64,000 nucleotides of DNA from Bacteroidetes bacterium GWF2_35_48 (GCA_001769125.1 MEOG01000103.1:22322-86321); one strand, 5' to 3'; positions 55,281 through 64,000 are shown, counted from the stretch's first letter. The notes: generated by a model from the letters alone, not told the origin. Made by a program: numbers and translations.

Positions 55281-57365
55281 TTAAAAATCCTGGCCTAATG
55301 TTCTTCCAAGTAAATTTGGTGTGTAGATTTTATCCCAGTATTCCGTTGCAGGAACAATCTCTTTTTCCTTTTGCATATACAATACATAATTAATCCCTTC
55401 TTTTGTTCCGTCAATTCTTCCGTTTGGAGCAACTATGACAAAATCTTTGCTTTCGCCTTCATATTCTCCCATTTTTTCAAGACCGAGAATTGTCAACAAT
55501 TCTAATCCTGTTGCGGTTTCCCACACTTTAATGGTTTTATCCTGTGAGGCGCTGAACACATATTCTCCTTTTTTTGAAAATGCAACAGATGTAACAGATC
55601 CTTCATGTCCTTTTATTGTTTTATTAATTGCTTTCGTAGCAACATCAACGATTTTTACAGTCCAGTCGTCGCAAGCGAGTGCAATACTTTTTTTATCAGG
55701 ACTTAAAGCAGCATCGCGAATGGAAGTTTTGGTTTCTGTCCTTAATATTTCTGCGCCTGTCATTACATCTTTTACAACAAAATATCCAGAAAGGTACATG
55801 CCCACTACGTATTTTTCTTCAAGCATACTAAAGAAAAGAACATTGTCAAAATCATTTCTGCCTTCATAAGCTTTTGCTTCTTTGCCTGAAGGTAATTCCC
55901 ATACTTTGAAAAAATCCATGGTAAGCATTGCATAATATTTTCCATCCGGTGAAATACCGCTGAAATAATGATACGCTTTTGTATTTACCAATTCCTGTTT
56001 TTTATCTCCGTTAGAAATATCAAAAATCGCATAGCTGTCGCTTGTTTGTTTATCTTTTGCAACCAGTGTTTTTCCATCGGGAGTAATGCAAACGGGGGTT
56101 GTTAATTTATCTTTAATACCGCGAACAGTTGCTCCGGTTGTTAAATCATAAAAATTCAAATCTCCCCACGATTTTTCTGCAAACATCATATCTTTATCGC
56201 CCTCGAAAGTAAGAATATTGGAGCCACTTCCGGATGTATGGTAACTTTTAAATTTATTATTAGTATCAATTGGGTAGGATAGTAAATCAGGTCCGCCAAC
56301 AGAAGAGATATGGCTGTTTTCCGTGATTAAAAATTTACCGGTGCGACTAACATGAACCTTAGAGGGTGTACGCACATTCATGGCAAAATTCTTAATTTTT
56401 TTTCCGGTTTCAATATTAAATAATTCAATGCCGGCCATATCTGAACTAGCCAGAGTTGACCCATCGGGACTGATTTTAATATTGCTTCCACCGTTTTGAA
56501 TTTCTTTTACAATTTTTTTATCCTTTACATTCCATACCACTGTTTTTGAGCCATTGATAGCAATTAAATCATTATGCGCCTGTTCGAAAGTAAAATGTGT
56601 GCAATATCCTTCTAAAACAGCTTTTTCAGTATAAACTTTTGTGTCGTAAACATAAATTTTCTTGTCCCAGTTTACATTTACAGCTAACATGCTACCGTCA
56701 CAGCTAAATTGAACGCCATTAGTATTAAATTTAAATTTAATTTTCTTAACTTGTTTTTGGGTTGTAATGTCCCAAACAACACAAGAGCTATCGTTTCCGG
56801 AACTGGCAATAAATTTTCCTTCTTTGTCAAAATCAAGATCATTGATAATTCCTGTATGTCCTTCAAGTTTTGATTTTATCTGACCTGTAGCAACTTCAAT
56901 TATTGAGATTGTTTTATTGTAACCGCCGCATGCCAATGTTTTTCCATCAGGGCTGAAAGACAACGCGCTGATACGGTTGTTTGCAACATCAATGGTCTTT
57001 TGAATTGTTCCTTCAGTTGCATTCAGTAAATACACTTTACCTCTTTCAGAAGCTGCAGCGATAAAATTTCCATCAGGACTAACATCTACTTTAACAATAT
57101 TTCCAAAACCCTCTTCAGGTGTTTTTCCTTTGAAAACCATTAATTCACGCGACAGCTCAACATCCCAAACTCTAACAGAAGCATCCCATCCTGAAGAAAC
57201 AATTTTTTTTCCATCAGGGAAATAACATAAATCGGAAATTCCCCAAAAATGACCAAGTTGCATTACAACTTTTGCATCAATATTCGGATCGCTGAGTTTT
57301 TCATTTTGATTGCTGCATGAGTAAAAAAGTAACGCTAAAGCTGAAATAAATAGTAATTTCTTCAT
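55281..57365 (-). CDS. WD40-repeat lipoprotein
   Basis: A 694-residue protein starting at ATG 57365, where MKKLLFISALALLFYSC gives a signal peptide with lipobox FYSC (Cys17). The in-frame ATG at 57455 would place 30 charged and mixed residues before it and is not preferred. The body is two beta-propellers of WD40 repeats (for example LEGHTGIINDLDFDKEGKFI and IKGHEGSVTSVAFSKKGEYV, each followed by S-x-D-x-T-I-K-VW-type strands). A short C-terminal segment follows (about 640-694). It is likely a scaffold on the periplasmic face; no partner is apparent. Confidence 0.88.
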   Translation of the reverse strand: MKKLLFISALALLFYSCSNQNEKLSDPNIDAKVVMQLGHFWGISDLCYFPDGKKIVSSGWDASVRVWDVELSRELMVFKGKTPEEGFGNIVKVDVSPDGNFIAAASERGKVYLLNATEGTIQKTIDVANNRISALSFSPDGKTLACGGYNKTISIIEVATGQIKSKLEGHTGIINDLDFDKEGKFIASSGNDSSCVVWDITTQKQVKKIKFKFNTNGVQFSCDGSMLAVNVNWDKKIYVYDTKVYTEKAVLEGYCTHFTFEQAHNDLIAINGSKTVVWNVKDKKIVKEIQNGGSNIKISPDGSTLASSDMAGIELFNIETGKKIKNFAMNVRTPSKVHVSRTGKFLITENSHISSVGGPDLLSYPIDTNNKFKSYHTSGSGSNILTFEGDKDMMFAEKSWGDLNFYDLTTGATVRGIKDKLTTPVCITPDGKTLVAKDKQTSDSYAIFDISNGDKKQELVNTKAYHYFSGISPDGKYYAMLTMDFFKVWELPSGKEAKAYEGRNDFDNVLFFSMLEEKYVVGMYLSGYFVVKDVMTGAEILRTETKTSIRDAALSPDKKSIALACDDWTVKIVDVATKAINKTIKGHEGSVTSVAFSKKGEYVFSASQDKTIKVWETATGLELLTILGLEKMGEYEGESKDFVIVAPNGRIDGTKEGINYVLYMQKEKEIVPATEYWDKIYTPNLLGRTLGQDF

Positions 57366-57433
57366 TTTAAATTTTAATTTAGGGTTAATAATACTACGCA
57401 ATAATACAATAAAAGATTGATACTTGAAAATAA

Positions 57434-57576
57434 GAGTCCGCTCCGAAAAATCCAAAAATTAAAATGCCACTAAAACACAAAAACCCACAAAACATTAATA
57501 ATCAATAATTTTTTTTTGTGAAATTTTTCGATTTTGTGCTTTCATGGCGAAATGATACTTTTCAGAGAGCGGATTC
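57434..57576. repeat. 143-bp imperfect inverted repeat upstream of sdhC
   Basis: GAGTCCGCTC (57434-57443) pairs with GAGCGGATTC (57567-57576) with one G-T pair. TGCCACTAAAACACAAAA (57465-57482) partly pairs with TTTTGTGCTTTCATGGCGA (57532-57550). It fills the gap between the divergent WD40 and sdhC genes. The remaining bases to 57736 hold a TAAATTTG box (57723-57730) 6 nt before the sdhC ATG, and no gene. Confidence 0.65.
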
Positions 57577-57736
57577 ATAAATTCATAATCCAAAAAAATA
57601 AAAAAAAATATTGCGAATTAGCCCACTGCATAAGCCATTCGAGCCCTTATGTTAATAAACATATTTCATTTCTTATATAATTTACAATTTAGCATGAAAT
57701 TTTAAACCAATTCTTTTAATCCTAAATTTGAATTTT

Positions 57737-58408
57737 ATGGCTAATCTGTTGACTTCTTCCATCGGCAAAAAAATTACAATGTCGCTGGCAGGATTGTTTT
57801 TAGCGGTATTTCTGCTGGTGCATCTTGGAATTAATATGCTTCTTATTGTCAGCGACACGTATACCTTTAATGTTGCTGCTAATTTTATGGCCAGCAATAA
57901 ACTCATTAAAGTTGTCGAAATAGTCTTGTTTCTTGGAATATTTTTACATATAATATATGGAATCTGGCTACAGATTCAAAACTGGATGTCGCGTCCGGTA
58001 GGATATGCAAAATCAAATAATTCACAAACTTCGTTTTTTTCAAAATACATGATTCATACCGCGGTTGTGATTTTAATTTTTCTGGTAATTCATCTTGTGG
58101 ATTTTTTCTTCAAATCAAAATTCATGAAAGACAGCATGCCTCCGGAAGTTGCACCAGGTATTGAAGATATGGCTACAATTGTTATTGCAAAATTCAAACA
58201 ATTACCCTTTGTTATTATTTATCTGGTATGTTTTTTATTGCTTGGGTTTCATTTATTCCATGCTTTTCAGTCTGCATTTCAGACATTCGGTTTTAGTCAT
58301 AAAAAATATACGCCCTGTATTAAAACAGTGGGTGTAATTTATGCTTTGATAATTATTTTTGGATACAGCTTGATAGCATTGGTAATTTACTTAAGTCCGA
58401 ACTATTAG
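57737..58408 (+). CDS. sdhC: Succinate dehydrogenase / fumarate reductase cytochrome b subunit
   Basis: A 223-residue single membrane anchor of the Bacteroidota (di-haem, class B) type, starting at ATG 57737 (MANLLTSSIGKKITMSLAGL). Five helices carry the haem-ligand histidines (VHLGINML, FLHIIYGIW, YMIHTAVVILIFLVIHLVDFF, GFHLFHAFQSAF). It passes electrons between the menaquinone pool and SdhB. It is the first gene of sdhCAB. Confidence 0.95.
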   Translation: MANLLTSSIGKKITMSLAGLFLAVFLLVHLGINMLLIVSDTYTFNVAANFMASNKLIKVVEIVLFLGIFLHIIYGIWLQIQNWMSRPVGYAKSNNSQTSFFSKYMIHTAVVILIFLVIHLVDFFFKSKFMKDSMPPEVAPGIEDMATIVIAKFKQLPFVIIYLVCFLLLGFHLFHAFQSAFQTFGFSHKKYTPCIKTVGVIYALIIIFGYSLIALVIYLSPNY

Positions 58409-58416
58409 AAAAGATG

Positions 58417-58466
58417 CAAGTTGCAGGTTGCATTTCGACTTCGCTCAATGCCCAACCTGCAACTTG
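58417..58466. repeat. Conserved-loop hairpin between sdhC and sdhA
   Basis: The outer 14-bp perfect stem CAAGTTGCAGGTTG (58417-58430)/CAACCTGCAACTTG (58453-58466) and inner CATT/AATG enclose loop TCGACTTCGCTC, the reverse complement of GAGCGAAGTCGA (one base from the family loop). The stem arms are built of GCAGGTT/GCAAGTT heptamer words. It lies 8 bp after the sdhC stop, inside the operon. Confidence 0.85.
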
Positions 58467-58514
58467 AAACATGAAACCAGAATTTAAAACGTAAAACAGA
58501 ACAAATTTTAATAT

Positions 58515-60452
58515 ATGACAACTTTAAATTCAAAAATACCAAAAGGCCAATTAGAAAATAAGTGGACAGGCTACAAGGCATCACAAAACTTAGTGAATCC
58601 TCCAAACAAAAGAAAGATAGATGTGATTATTGTAGGAACTGGTCTTGCTGGCAGCTCTGCTGCATCTTCACTTGGAGCAATGGGCTTCAATGTGAAAATT
58701 TTTTGCATTCAGGATAGTCCGCGCAGAGCGCATAGTATTGCAGCGCAGGGAGGAATTAATGCGGCAAAAAATTATCCGAATGACGGAGATAGTGTCTATC
58801 GTTTGTTTTATGATACAATAAAAGGAGGAGATTATCGCGCTCGCGAAGCAAATGTTTATCGTCTTGCAGAAGTGAGTAACAACATTATTGATCAATGCGT
58901 GGCACAGGGCGTTCCTTTTGCCCGTGAGTACGGCGGTTTGCTCGACAACCGTTCTTTTGGAGGCGCTCAGGTTTCACGAACGTTTTATGCACGTGGACAA
59001 ACAGGACAACAACTTCTTTTGGGAGCATACAGCGCATTAAGCTATGAAATAAACAACGGAAATGTTCAGATGTTTACCCGTCGCGAAATGATGGATGTTG
59101 TTATTGTGGATGGCAAAGCAAGAGGTATAATCGTGAGAAATCTTATAACAGGAGACATTGAAAGACATTCTGCACATGCAGTTGTTCTCGCTACCGGTGG
59201 TTATGGAAACGTATATTTTCTTTCAACAAATGCAATGAATTCCAATTGCAGCGCTGCTATTCAGGCATGGAGAAAAGGCGCGTTCATTGCAAATCCTGCT
59301 TACGTCCAGATTCACCCTACGTGTATTCCTGTGCATGGCGATTATCAGTCAAAGCTAACGCTTATGAGCGAAAGTCTCAGAAACGACGGTCGTATATGGG
59401 TTCCGAAGAAAAAAGAAGATGCTGAGAAAATTCGCAATAAACAATTAAAAGCAAAAGACCTGAAAGAAGAAGACCGCGACTATTTCCTTGAAAGAAGATA
59501 TCCGGCTTTTGGAAATTTAGTTCCGCGCGATGTGGCTTCACGTGCAGCAAAAGAACGCTGCGATGCCGGATTTGGCGTTGGCAACACAGGCTTGGCGGTA
59601 TTTCTTGATTTTGCTTCTGCCATCAATCGTTTAGGGAAAAATGTTATTGAAGAAAGATATGGAAATTTATTCCAGATGTATGAAAAAATTGTGGATGAAA
59701 ATCCATACCAAAACCCAATGATGATATACCCCGCAGTGCATTACACCATGGGCGGTATCTGGGTTGATTATGAATTGATGACTACTATTCCGGGTTTATA
59801 TGCTGCCGGTGAAGCAAATTTTTCCGATCACGGTGCAAACCGACTTGGCGCTTCTGCATTGATGCAGGGACTTGCCGATGGTTATTTTGTGCTTCCTTAT
59901 ACGGTTCAGAATTATCTTTCTTCAGATATTAAAACAGGAGCAATTTCTACAACATTGCCCGAATTTGATGCAGCAGAAAAAGCTGTAAAAGACAGGCTGC
60001 AAGGGCTGCTTTCTATCAAAGGAAAACGCTCTGTTGACTCTTTCCACAAAGAACTGGGAAAAACCATGTGGAATCATGTGGGTATGGGAAGAACAAAAGA
60101 AAGTTTAGAAAAAGCATTGGTTGTTTTTAAAGATATCCGCGAGCGTTTTCATAAAGAATTGCTTATACCTGGCACAACAGAAGGTGTAAATATTGAACTT
60201 GAAAAAGCTACCCGCGTTGAAGATTATATTGACATGGCAGAACTTATTACTACAGATGCTTTAACACGCAACGAATCCTGCGGCGGACACTTCCGTGAAG
60301 AATCGCAAACCGAAGAAGGAGAAGCAAAACGCGACGATGCAAACTATATGTATGTAGGAGCATGGGAATACAAAGGCACGGGAGAAATGACGCTTCATAA
60401 GGAAGATCTTAATTATGAAAACATAGAGGTAAAATCGAGAAATTATAAATAA
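58515..60452 (+). CDS. sdhA: Succinate dehydrogenase / fumarate reductase flavoprotein
   Basis: A 645-residue FAD subunit. The dinucleotide fold [18 protein letters not shown] is near 36-53 and the FAD-linked His region [16 protein letters not shown] near 65-80. The active-site loop has [10 protein letters not shown] near 273, TGGYGNVYF near 234 and [11 protein letters not shown] near 410. It interconverts succinate and fumarate. Downstream spacing to sdhB is 62 bp and is occupied by a palindrome. Confidence 0.97.
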   Translation: MTTLNSKIPKGQLENKWTGYKASQNLVNPPNKRKIDVIIVGTGLAGSSAASSLGAMGFNVKIFCIQDSPRRAHSIAAQGGINAAKNYPNDGDSVYRLFYDTIKGGDYRAREANVYRLAEVSNNIIDQCVAQGVPFAREYGGLLDNRSFGGAQVSRTFYARGQTGQQLLLGAYSALSYEINNGNVQMFTRREMMDVVIVDGKARGIIVRNLITGDIERHSAHAVVLATGGYGNVYFLSTNAMNSNCSAAIQAWRKGAFIANPAYVQIHPTCIPVHGDYQSKLTLMSESLRNDGRIWVPKKKEDAEKIRNKQLKAKDLKEEDRDYFLERRYPAFGNLVPRDVASRAAKERCDAGFGVGNTGLAVFLDFASAINRLGKNVIEERYGNLFQMYEKIVDENPYQNPMMIYPAVHYTMGGIWVDYELMTTIPGLYAAGEANFSDHGANRLGASALMQGLADGYFVLPYTVQNYLSSDIKTGAISTTLPEFDAAEKAVKDRLQGLLSIKGKRSVDSFHKELGKTMWNHVGMGRTKESLEKALVVFKDIRERFHKELLIPGTTEGVNIELEKATRVEDYIDMAELITTDALTRNESCGGHFREESQTEEGEAKRDDANYMYVGAWEYKGTGEMTLHKEDLNYENIEVKSRNYK

Positions 60453-60453
60453 T

Positions 60454-60497
60454 ACAGGTTGTTTTGAATCGCAGCATGCTGCGATTGTACAACCTGT
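60454..60497. repeat. CATG-centred palindrome between sdhA and sdhB, copy C
   Basis: The perfect 20-bp palindrome AATCGCAGCATGCTGCGATT (60467-60486) is enclosed by 9-bp perfect arms ACAGGTTGT (60454-60462)/ACAACCTGT (60489-60497). It begins 2 bp after the sdhA stop and ends 17 bp before the sdhB ATG. Confidence 0.88.
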
Positions 60498-60514
60498 CAA
60501 TAAATACAACACAC

Positions 60515-61270
60515 ATGGACTTTACACTGAAAATCTGGAGGCAGGAAAACGCCAAAGCAAAAGGTAGGTTTGAAACATATAAAATATCAAATATATCATC
60601 TGATTGTTCCTTTCTTGAAATGCTCGATCAGCTGAATGAAACATTGGTTGATAAAATTGAAATCCCGATTTGTTTCGACCACGACTGCCGCGAGGGTATT
60701 TGCGGAATGTGCAGCCTTTATATCAACGGTCGCCCGCACGGACCCGATGACGATATTACAACCTGCCAGCTTCACATGAGGAAATTCAAAGACGGAGACA
60801 CAATAACCATTGAGCCATGGCGGGCAAAAGCTTTTCCGGTGATAAAAGATTTAATGGTAGATCGGAATGCATTGGATAAAATTATTCAGGCTGGAGGTTA
60901 TGTTTCCATTTCAACAGGCGGTGTTCCCGATGCAAACTCCATTCCTGTCAGCAAAAAGAATTCAGATCTGGCAATGGATGCCGCACAGTGCATAGGTTGT
61001 GGTGCATGCGTAGCTACATGTAAAAATGCATCTGCCATGCTTTTTGTGGCTGCAAAAGTTTCTCATCTTGCTTTGTTACCACAAGGCAAAGTTGAAGCCA
61101 AAGAACGCGTTTTACGCATGGTTCGCAAAATGGATGAACTTGGCTTTGGAAACTGCACAAACACCGGAGCATGCGAAGCAGAATGCCCGAAAAGCATCAC
61201 GCTTACAAATATTGCAAGGCTGAACCGCGAATTTATTTTTGCTGGGATTTTATCGGAAGATAAATATTGA
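60515..61270 (+). CDS. sdhB: Succinate dehydrogenase / fumarate reductase iron-sulfur subunit
   Basis: A 251-residue subunit from ATG 60515 ([17 protein letters not shown]). The [2Fe-2S] site is [14 protein letters not shown] plus a later Cys in TTCQL. The [4Fe-4S] site is [11 protein letters not shown], followed by a Cys-rich [12 protein letters not shown] segment for the [3Fe-4S] cluster. A longer frame from 60464 would start inside the palindrome and is rejected. It ends the sdhCAB operon. Confidence 0.96.
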   Translation: MDFTLKIWRQENAKAKGRFETYKISNISSDCSFLEMLDQLNETLVDKIEIPICFDHDCREGICGMCSLYINGRPHGPDDDITTCQLHMRKFKDGDTITIEPWRAKAFPVIKDLMVDRNALDKIIQAGGYVSISTGGVPDANSIPVSKKNSDLAMDAAQCIGCGACVATCKNASAMLFVAAKVSHLALLPQGKVEAKERVLRMVRKMDELGFGNCTNTGACEAECPKSITLTNIARLNREFIFAGILSEDKY

Positions 61271-61294
61271 TTTGAAATAATTTTCTCGAAATAT

Positions 61295-61321
61295 AAAAAG
61301 GTGGGGTTTTCCTGCCTTTTT
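61295..61321 (+). terminator. Probable sdh operon terminator
   Basis: AAAAAGG, G/C-rich loop, CCTTTTT, 25 bp after the sdhB stop. The stem core is 7 bp with possible extension. Confidence 0.6.
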
Positions 61322-61405
61322 CAATTTTTACATTTTAACAACATTTTAATTTTATTAATTCTTATTATACATATTTTCGCAGAATAAATTATTAAAAAAA
61401 AACCT

Positions 61406-61756
61406 ATGAAACTTTATGCATTAATTCTTTCCGTTGTATTCGGAGCTATTATTTTAACAAGCTGCGGTGGCAGTAAGAGTTCAGACAATCCTTTTATCGG
61501 AAAATGGGAAATCACAGAGGCGGAAGGCACAATGGCCGAAATGAATAAGGGAACTGTTTATGAATTTATAGATGACAGCAATGTTGAGTTTTCTTTGGGC
61601 GGTATTAAAACCAAAGCTACCTATAAAAAATCAGGCGATACCCTCAGCTATTCTTTTGGAACAATTAACATGTCTGCAATTGTTAAAGTAGAAGGTAATA
61701 AAATGAATTTTCAAAGTTTAACAAGCGATCAGAAATTTGTTTTAACGAAAAAGTAA
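61406..61756 (+). CDS. Small lipocalin-like lipoprotein
   Basis: A 116-residue lipoprotein (signal, then lipobox LTSC, Cys about 20). The mature part begins GGSKSSDNPFIGKWEITEAEG and continues as alternating strands (YEFIDDSNVEFSLGG, TYKKSGDTLSYSFG), the pattern of DUF4488/lipocalin-like domains in Bacteroidota. It is probably at the outer membrane or in the periplasm. It is monocistronic, ended by the 61778 hairpin. Function is unknown. Confidence 0.85.
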   Translation: MKLYALILSVVFGAIILTSCGGSKSSDNPFIGKWEITEAEGTMAEMNKGTVYEFIDDSNVEFSLGGIKTKATYKKSGDTLSYSFGTINMSAIVKVEGNKMNFQSLTSDQKFVLTKK

Positions 61757-61777
61757 TTTGATTTTATTAAAAAAGAG

Positions 61778-61823
61778 AAGCGTTACGATTTATTTGAAAA
61801 CAAATTATCGTAACGCTTTTTTT
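61778..61823. terminator. Bidirectional terminator
   Basis: The 12-bp perfect stem AAGCGTTACGAT (61778-61789)/ATCGTAACGCTT (61807-61818) is followed by five T. It lies between two convergent lipoprotein genes. Confidence 0.9.
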
Positions 61824-61824
61824 A

Positions 61825-62205
61825 TCAGTCGAGCTTCAGTTTGTAAACATTCTTCTCGCTTTTTAACTGGCGAATTTCTCTGTTGGATAATTCCCTGTAA
61901 ACTTCTCCGTCTCTCTTTATCTGAATGACCTTATATTCGTTCGGGTCATGGTTTTTATATTTCAGAAAAAGTATTTTGGAATACCCGCCACTCATCATCG
62001 GAATGCTCATATCATAAACACCAACATCTAATGGTTTTACCAAAACAAAATTTCCGCTTTCATTTTGCTGATAAATTTTATAATCGGATAAATTCGAAGA
62101 TAAAAACTCAATGCGAAACTTCATGGGTTCGCTTGCTGTTTCATATATAGCGCATGAACCTGTAAAAAGAGAAATCAACACAAAATAAATTAATGTTCTT
62201 ATCAT
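61825..62205 (-). CDS. Small lipoprotein of unknown function
   Basis: A 126-residue lipoprotein with signal residues 1-16 and lipobox TGSC (Cys17). The mature part (AIYETASEPMKFRIEFLSSNL onwards) is beta-rich, ending in the basic segment REIRQLKSEKNVYKLKLD. I do not recognise the family. It converges with the 61406 gene on a shared terminator. Confidence 0.75.
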   Translation of the reverse strand: MIRTLIYFVLISLFTGSCAIYETASEPMKFRIEFLSSNLSDYKIYQQNESGNFVLVKPLDVGVYDMSIPMMSGGYSKILFLKYKNHDPNEYKVIQIKRDGEVYRELSNREIRQLKSEKNVYKLKLD

Positions 62206-62279
62206 TAGATTTATATTTTTCTTTTAAAAGTAATAGTTTTTTATTGTTTAATTTTATTTTTCTGTCTCTATATTGGCAT

Positions 62280-62365
62280 CGTTTATTCTTTAGACATATC
62301 CGGATGGGCAAAGCAATAGCGTTTTCATAAAAGCGAAATTGCGCTACACCACTTGTTAGCTGGCG
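62280..62365. other. Structured intergenic stretch downstream of the cupin gene
   Basis: GCAAT-AG-CG-T-TTT (62314-62326) can pair with AAA-G-CG-AA-ATTGC (62330-62342). TTGTTAGCTGGCG (62354-62366) follows directly. The position just past the stop codon and the GTTAGC word recall integron attC-type sites, but R'/R'' core sites are not convincing. No integrase is seen. Confidence 0.35.
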
Positions 62366-62367
62366 TT

Positions 62368-62760
62368 TTATTTAATTTCCCAATCAAACCATTCATTATT
62401 AATTGTTAGCTGTTTGTGCATTTTCTGTTTTTTTTCTTTATATCTGTCGCTTTGATTAAAAAAAGTCATATCTGCATAGCCTGAATATATTTTTGCTGAA
62501 TGATGAGCATCTTTTGGGATATAATATCTGTCTCCTTTTACAAATATATTTTTAACCCCATTTATTATCAATTCTATCTTACCTTCGATTACAATACCCC
62601 ATTGGCTTTCATGAAAATGCTCCGGGATTTCTACATCTTCTGAGAATTCCATAAAAATTATTTGATGTTTTGCTCCCTGTGATAAATAGGCAGTCAATCC
62701 GTTAATTGGAATGTCTGCTTCTGGTAAATCTAATATTGGTCTTGGAAATGCTTTTGACAT
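62368..62760 (-). CDS. Cupin-domain protein
   Basis: A 130-residue single-domain cupin. Motif 1 is visible as EDVEIPEHFHESQWGIVIEG (His residues at about 54-56, Glu replaced by the ESQWG stretch) and motif 2 as VKGDRYYIPKDAHHSAKIY. It is probably a metal-binding beta-barrel acting on a small molecule or as a sensor; the substrate is unknown. It starts 12 bp after the GNAT gene and is probably co-transcribed with it. Confidence 0.85.
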   Translation of the reverse strand: MSKAFPRPILDLPEADIPINGLTAYLSQGAKHQIIFMEFSEDVEIPEHFHESQWGIVIEGKIELIINGVKNIFVKGDRYYIPKDAHHSAKIYSGYADMTFFNQSDRYKEKKQKMHKQLTINNEWFDWEIK

Positions 62761-62772
62761 AATGTTGAATTT

Positions 62773-63603
62773 TCATTTTCTTAATTTGTAATACGGAATT
62801 TTCTTGACAGGCATAAACCCAAGTTTTAATGCTAACTTATATGACCCGATATTTTCTAAACGACAAGCCCATATTGGCTCATAATTATTTTCTATACAAT
62901 AATTAATTAAAGCAGAGCAGGCATATTGAGCCAATCCTAAGCCTCTAAATCCTTCCACTGTCTCTATTCCTATTTCTAATTTATTATCTTGTATAAATGC
63001 AGAATAAGCTGTTGAGGCTAATTGGCTTTTGTAATAGAGACTAAAACCTATTCCATTTTTAAAAAAATCAGATGCATTATTCCAAAAATATTGGGGAACA
63101 ACACTTCCTTTCATCTTATCAAATATTTGTTCATCGGTACGAACAATTTTTATTTCATCTCTATTTTCAATTGGATTATGAATTAAGTATTCTGTTAAAT
63201 TGAAATTAAAATTAATCCGTGTATTAAGCTCTATTTTATTATGTTCTTCCTTTTCGTCTTTTTCTGACAATTTTTTCAAACAGTTATTAAATAAATCTTT
63301 TAAAACAATGTCCCATGTATCAGGATAAGCTTGCATCCATTCATTGTTGGTTCGTGACTTATTTTTATTCAAGGAATAGTCTCTAAATTCTTTATTAAAC
63401 TTTTGGTTATTACAATCCCCAAAAAGTAATGACATGCCATAGGGATGAATTACATAAAACGTCTTTGGGTTGTGTTCATTATCTACATAAACTTTTCCTG
63501 AAACTTTATTTTCTATAACTGCTTGTGCAAATAAATTATTTATCGTTACAGTTTTTAATGGGTCATTTAATTGATAATATTTATTTTTATCCAATAGTAT
63601 CAT
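62773..63603 (-). CDS. GNAT-family N-acetyltransferase
   Basis: A 276-residue protein. The C-terminal third (about 165-276) is a GNAT domain with the acetyl-CoA motif GIETVEGFRGLGLAQYACSAL (R/Q-x-x-G-x-G/A variant) and the terminal NIGSYKLALKLGF helix-strand. The N-terminal part (1-160) is an unassigned domain (YYVIHPYGMSLLFGD), as in the larger acetyltransferases that modify small molecules. It is the first gene of a pair with the cupin. The substrate is unknown. Confidence 0.85.
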   Translation of the reverse strand: MILLDKNKYYQLNDPLKTVTINNLFAQAVIENKVSGKVYVDNEHNPKTFYVIHPYGMSLLFGDCNNQKFNKEFRDYSLNKNKSRTNNEWMQAYPDTWDIVLKDLFNNCLKKLSEKDEKEEHNKIELNTRINFNFNLTEYLIHNPIENRDEIKIVRTDEQIFDKMKGSVVPQYFWNNASDFFKNGIGFSLYYKSQLASTAYSAFIQDNKLEIGIETVEGFRGLGLAQYACSALINYCIENNYEPIWACRLENIGSYKLALKLGFMPVKKIPYYKLRK

Positions 63604-63686
63604 AACTTTATATTTATTTAAATTTTTTGCGACAAATTTTTACAATGCTCCCAACGGTTCTCGCATACAACAAATATTTTTTTATT

Positions 63687-64000
63687 TTATTTATATCTTA
63701 ATTTTGTATTTAAACCAAATGAATATAAATATTGCTTTATTGGTGCTTGAATTGATGTTGTTATATTTCTTTCATAATAGGGTTCTATAATAACATTTAA
63801 TTTGTTTGTAATTGGAAATTCTACCCCAATTCCTCCTTCAAAACTAATATTCACTCTTTCATAATCAGCTTCGTCTTTTGAATTAATTTTTTCTTTACTA
63901 TCATCTGTATAATATTTAATTGACGATATCTGTGCAAGAATTAAAATATTAGTCTGTAACCCTGATGATATAAAGAGTTTTATTCTTTTATTGTAAAGCA
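63687..64000 (-). CDS. C-terminal part of an outer-membrane beta-barrel protein (runs off the window)
   Basis: An open minus-strand frame ends at TAA 63687-63689 and enters from beyond 64000. About 104 codons are visible: KRIKLFISSGLQTNILILAQ, then EGGIGVEFPITNKLNVIIEP and QAPIKQYLYSFGLNTKLRYK. Alternating strands and the final strand pattern (LNTKLRYK) are those of PorT/OmpW-like outer-membrane barrels of Bacteroidota. The family cannot be fixed without the N-terminus. Confidence 0.75.
   Translation of the reverse strand, partial: LYNKRIKLFISSGLQTNILILAQISSIKYYTDDSKEKINSKDEADYERVNISFEGGIGVEFPITNKLNVIIEPYYERNITTSIQAPIKQYLYSFGLNTKLRYK

Noticed and set aside
60464-60514. Longer sdhB from ATG 60464
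   Set aside because: The extra codons fall in a palindromic repeat and precede the conserved start of SdhB at 60515.

Overview
This 64 kb window is a contiguous piece of an AT-rich Bacteroidota chromosome, probably class Bacteroidia or a close relative. The evidence is the LpxC/FabZ fusion, the Bacteroidota-type five-helix succinate dehydrogenase cytochrome b, a [2Fe-2S]/[4Fe-4S]/[3Fe-4S] SdhB, many signal-peptide lipoproteins, and promoters of the TTTG-N19-TAnnTTTG type used by the Bacteroidota primary sigma factor. I see no rRNA, tRNA, CRISPR array, prophage or complete insertion sequence.

Layout. 0-8.3 kb: a secreted protein, gyrB, a DUF3108 protein coupled to a thiamine-binding protein, a repeat-flanked four-helix-bundle gene and an M16 peptidase. 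8.5-12.5 kb: an FAD oxidoreductase of the UDP-galactopyranose-mutase-like type and a large membrane glycosyltransferase-like protein with an internal duplication. 12.6-15.5 kb: a scarred locus holding a SpoIIE-paralogue fragment, a 246-bp MITE-like element inside the 3' end of hicB, a hicA remnant and an intact TPR-SpoIIE phosphatase. 15.8-21.4 kb: lipid A genes lpxA, lpxC/fabZ and lpxD, a TauE-like transporter and an HD hydrolase. 21.8-27.4 kb: PAP2, GT39, GT2, a double-nonsense pseudogene and an ABC permease. 27.5-31.5 kb: YebC, a decayed RelE-type toxin with an intact antitoxin, and glycogen phosphorylase. 31.5-39.2 kb: TrkH/TrkA potassium uptake, a saccharopine-dehydrogenase-like enzyme, a uracil-DNA-glycosylase-like protein, a GH16-like lipoprotein and purE. 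39.9-42.7 kb: hpt, adk and obgE. 42.8-50.6 kb: an aldehyde:ferredoxin oxidoreductase, homoserine dehydrogenase, a frameshifted GxxExxY gene, an O-acetylhomoserine sulfhydrylase-like enzyme and topB. 50.7-57.4 kb: an orphan histidine kinase, a second M16 peptidase and a WD40 lipoprotein. 57.7-61.3 kb: sdhCAB. 61.4-64 kb: small lipoproteins, a cupin, a GNAT acetyltransferase and the end of an outer-membrane barrel.

The genes are mostly housekeeping; the intergenic DNA is what stands out. It carries several dispersed families of structured repeats. (i) A roughly 145-bp element (three copies) keeps its loop and flanking boxes while its stems change by compensation. (ii) Short hairpins keep the loop GAGCGGAGTCGA with a different perfect stem in each copy. 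(iii) Four perfect 20-bp palindromes are centred on CATG, all in gaps between co-directional genes. (iv) Arrays of different heptanucleotides occupy many gaps. (v) Two small orphan genes (four-helix bundle; GxxExxY) are each bracketed on both sides by their own repeat family. Several accessory genes are broken by small lesions: two by pairs of in-frame stops, one by a frameshift, one by a MITE. Both toxin-antitoxin loci have lost the toxin but keep the antitoxin.
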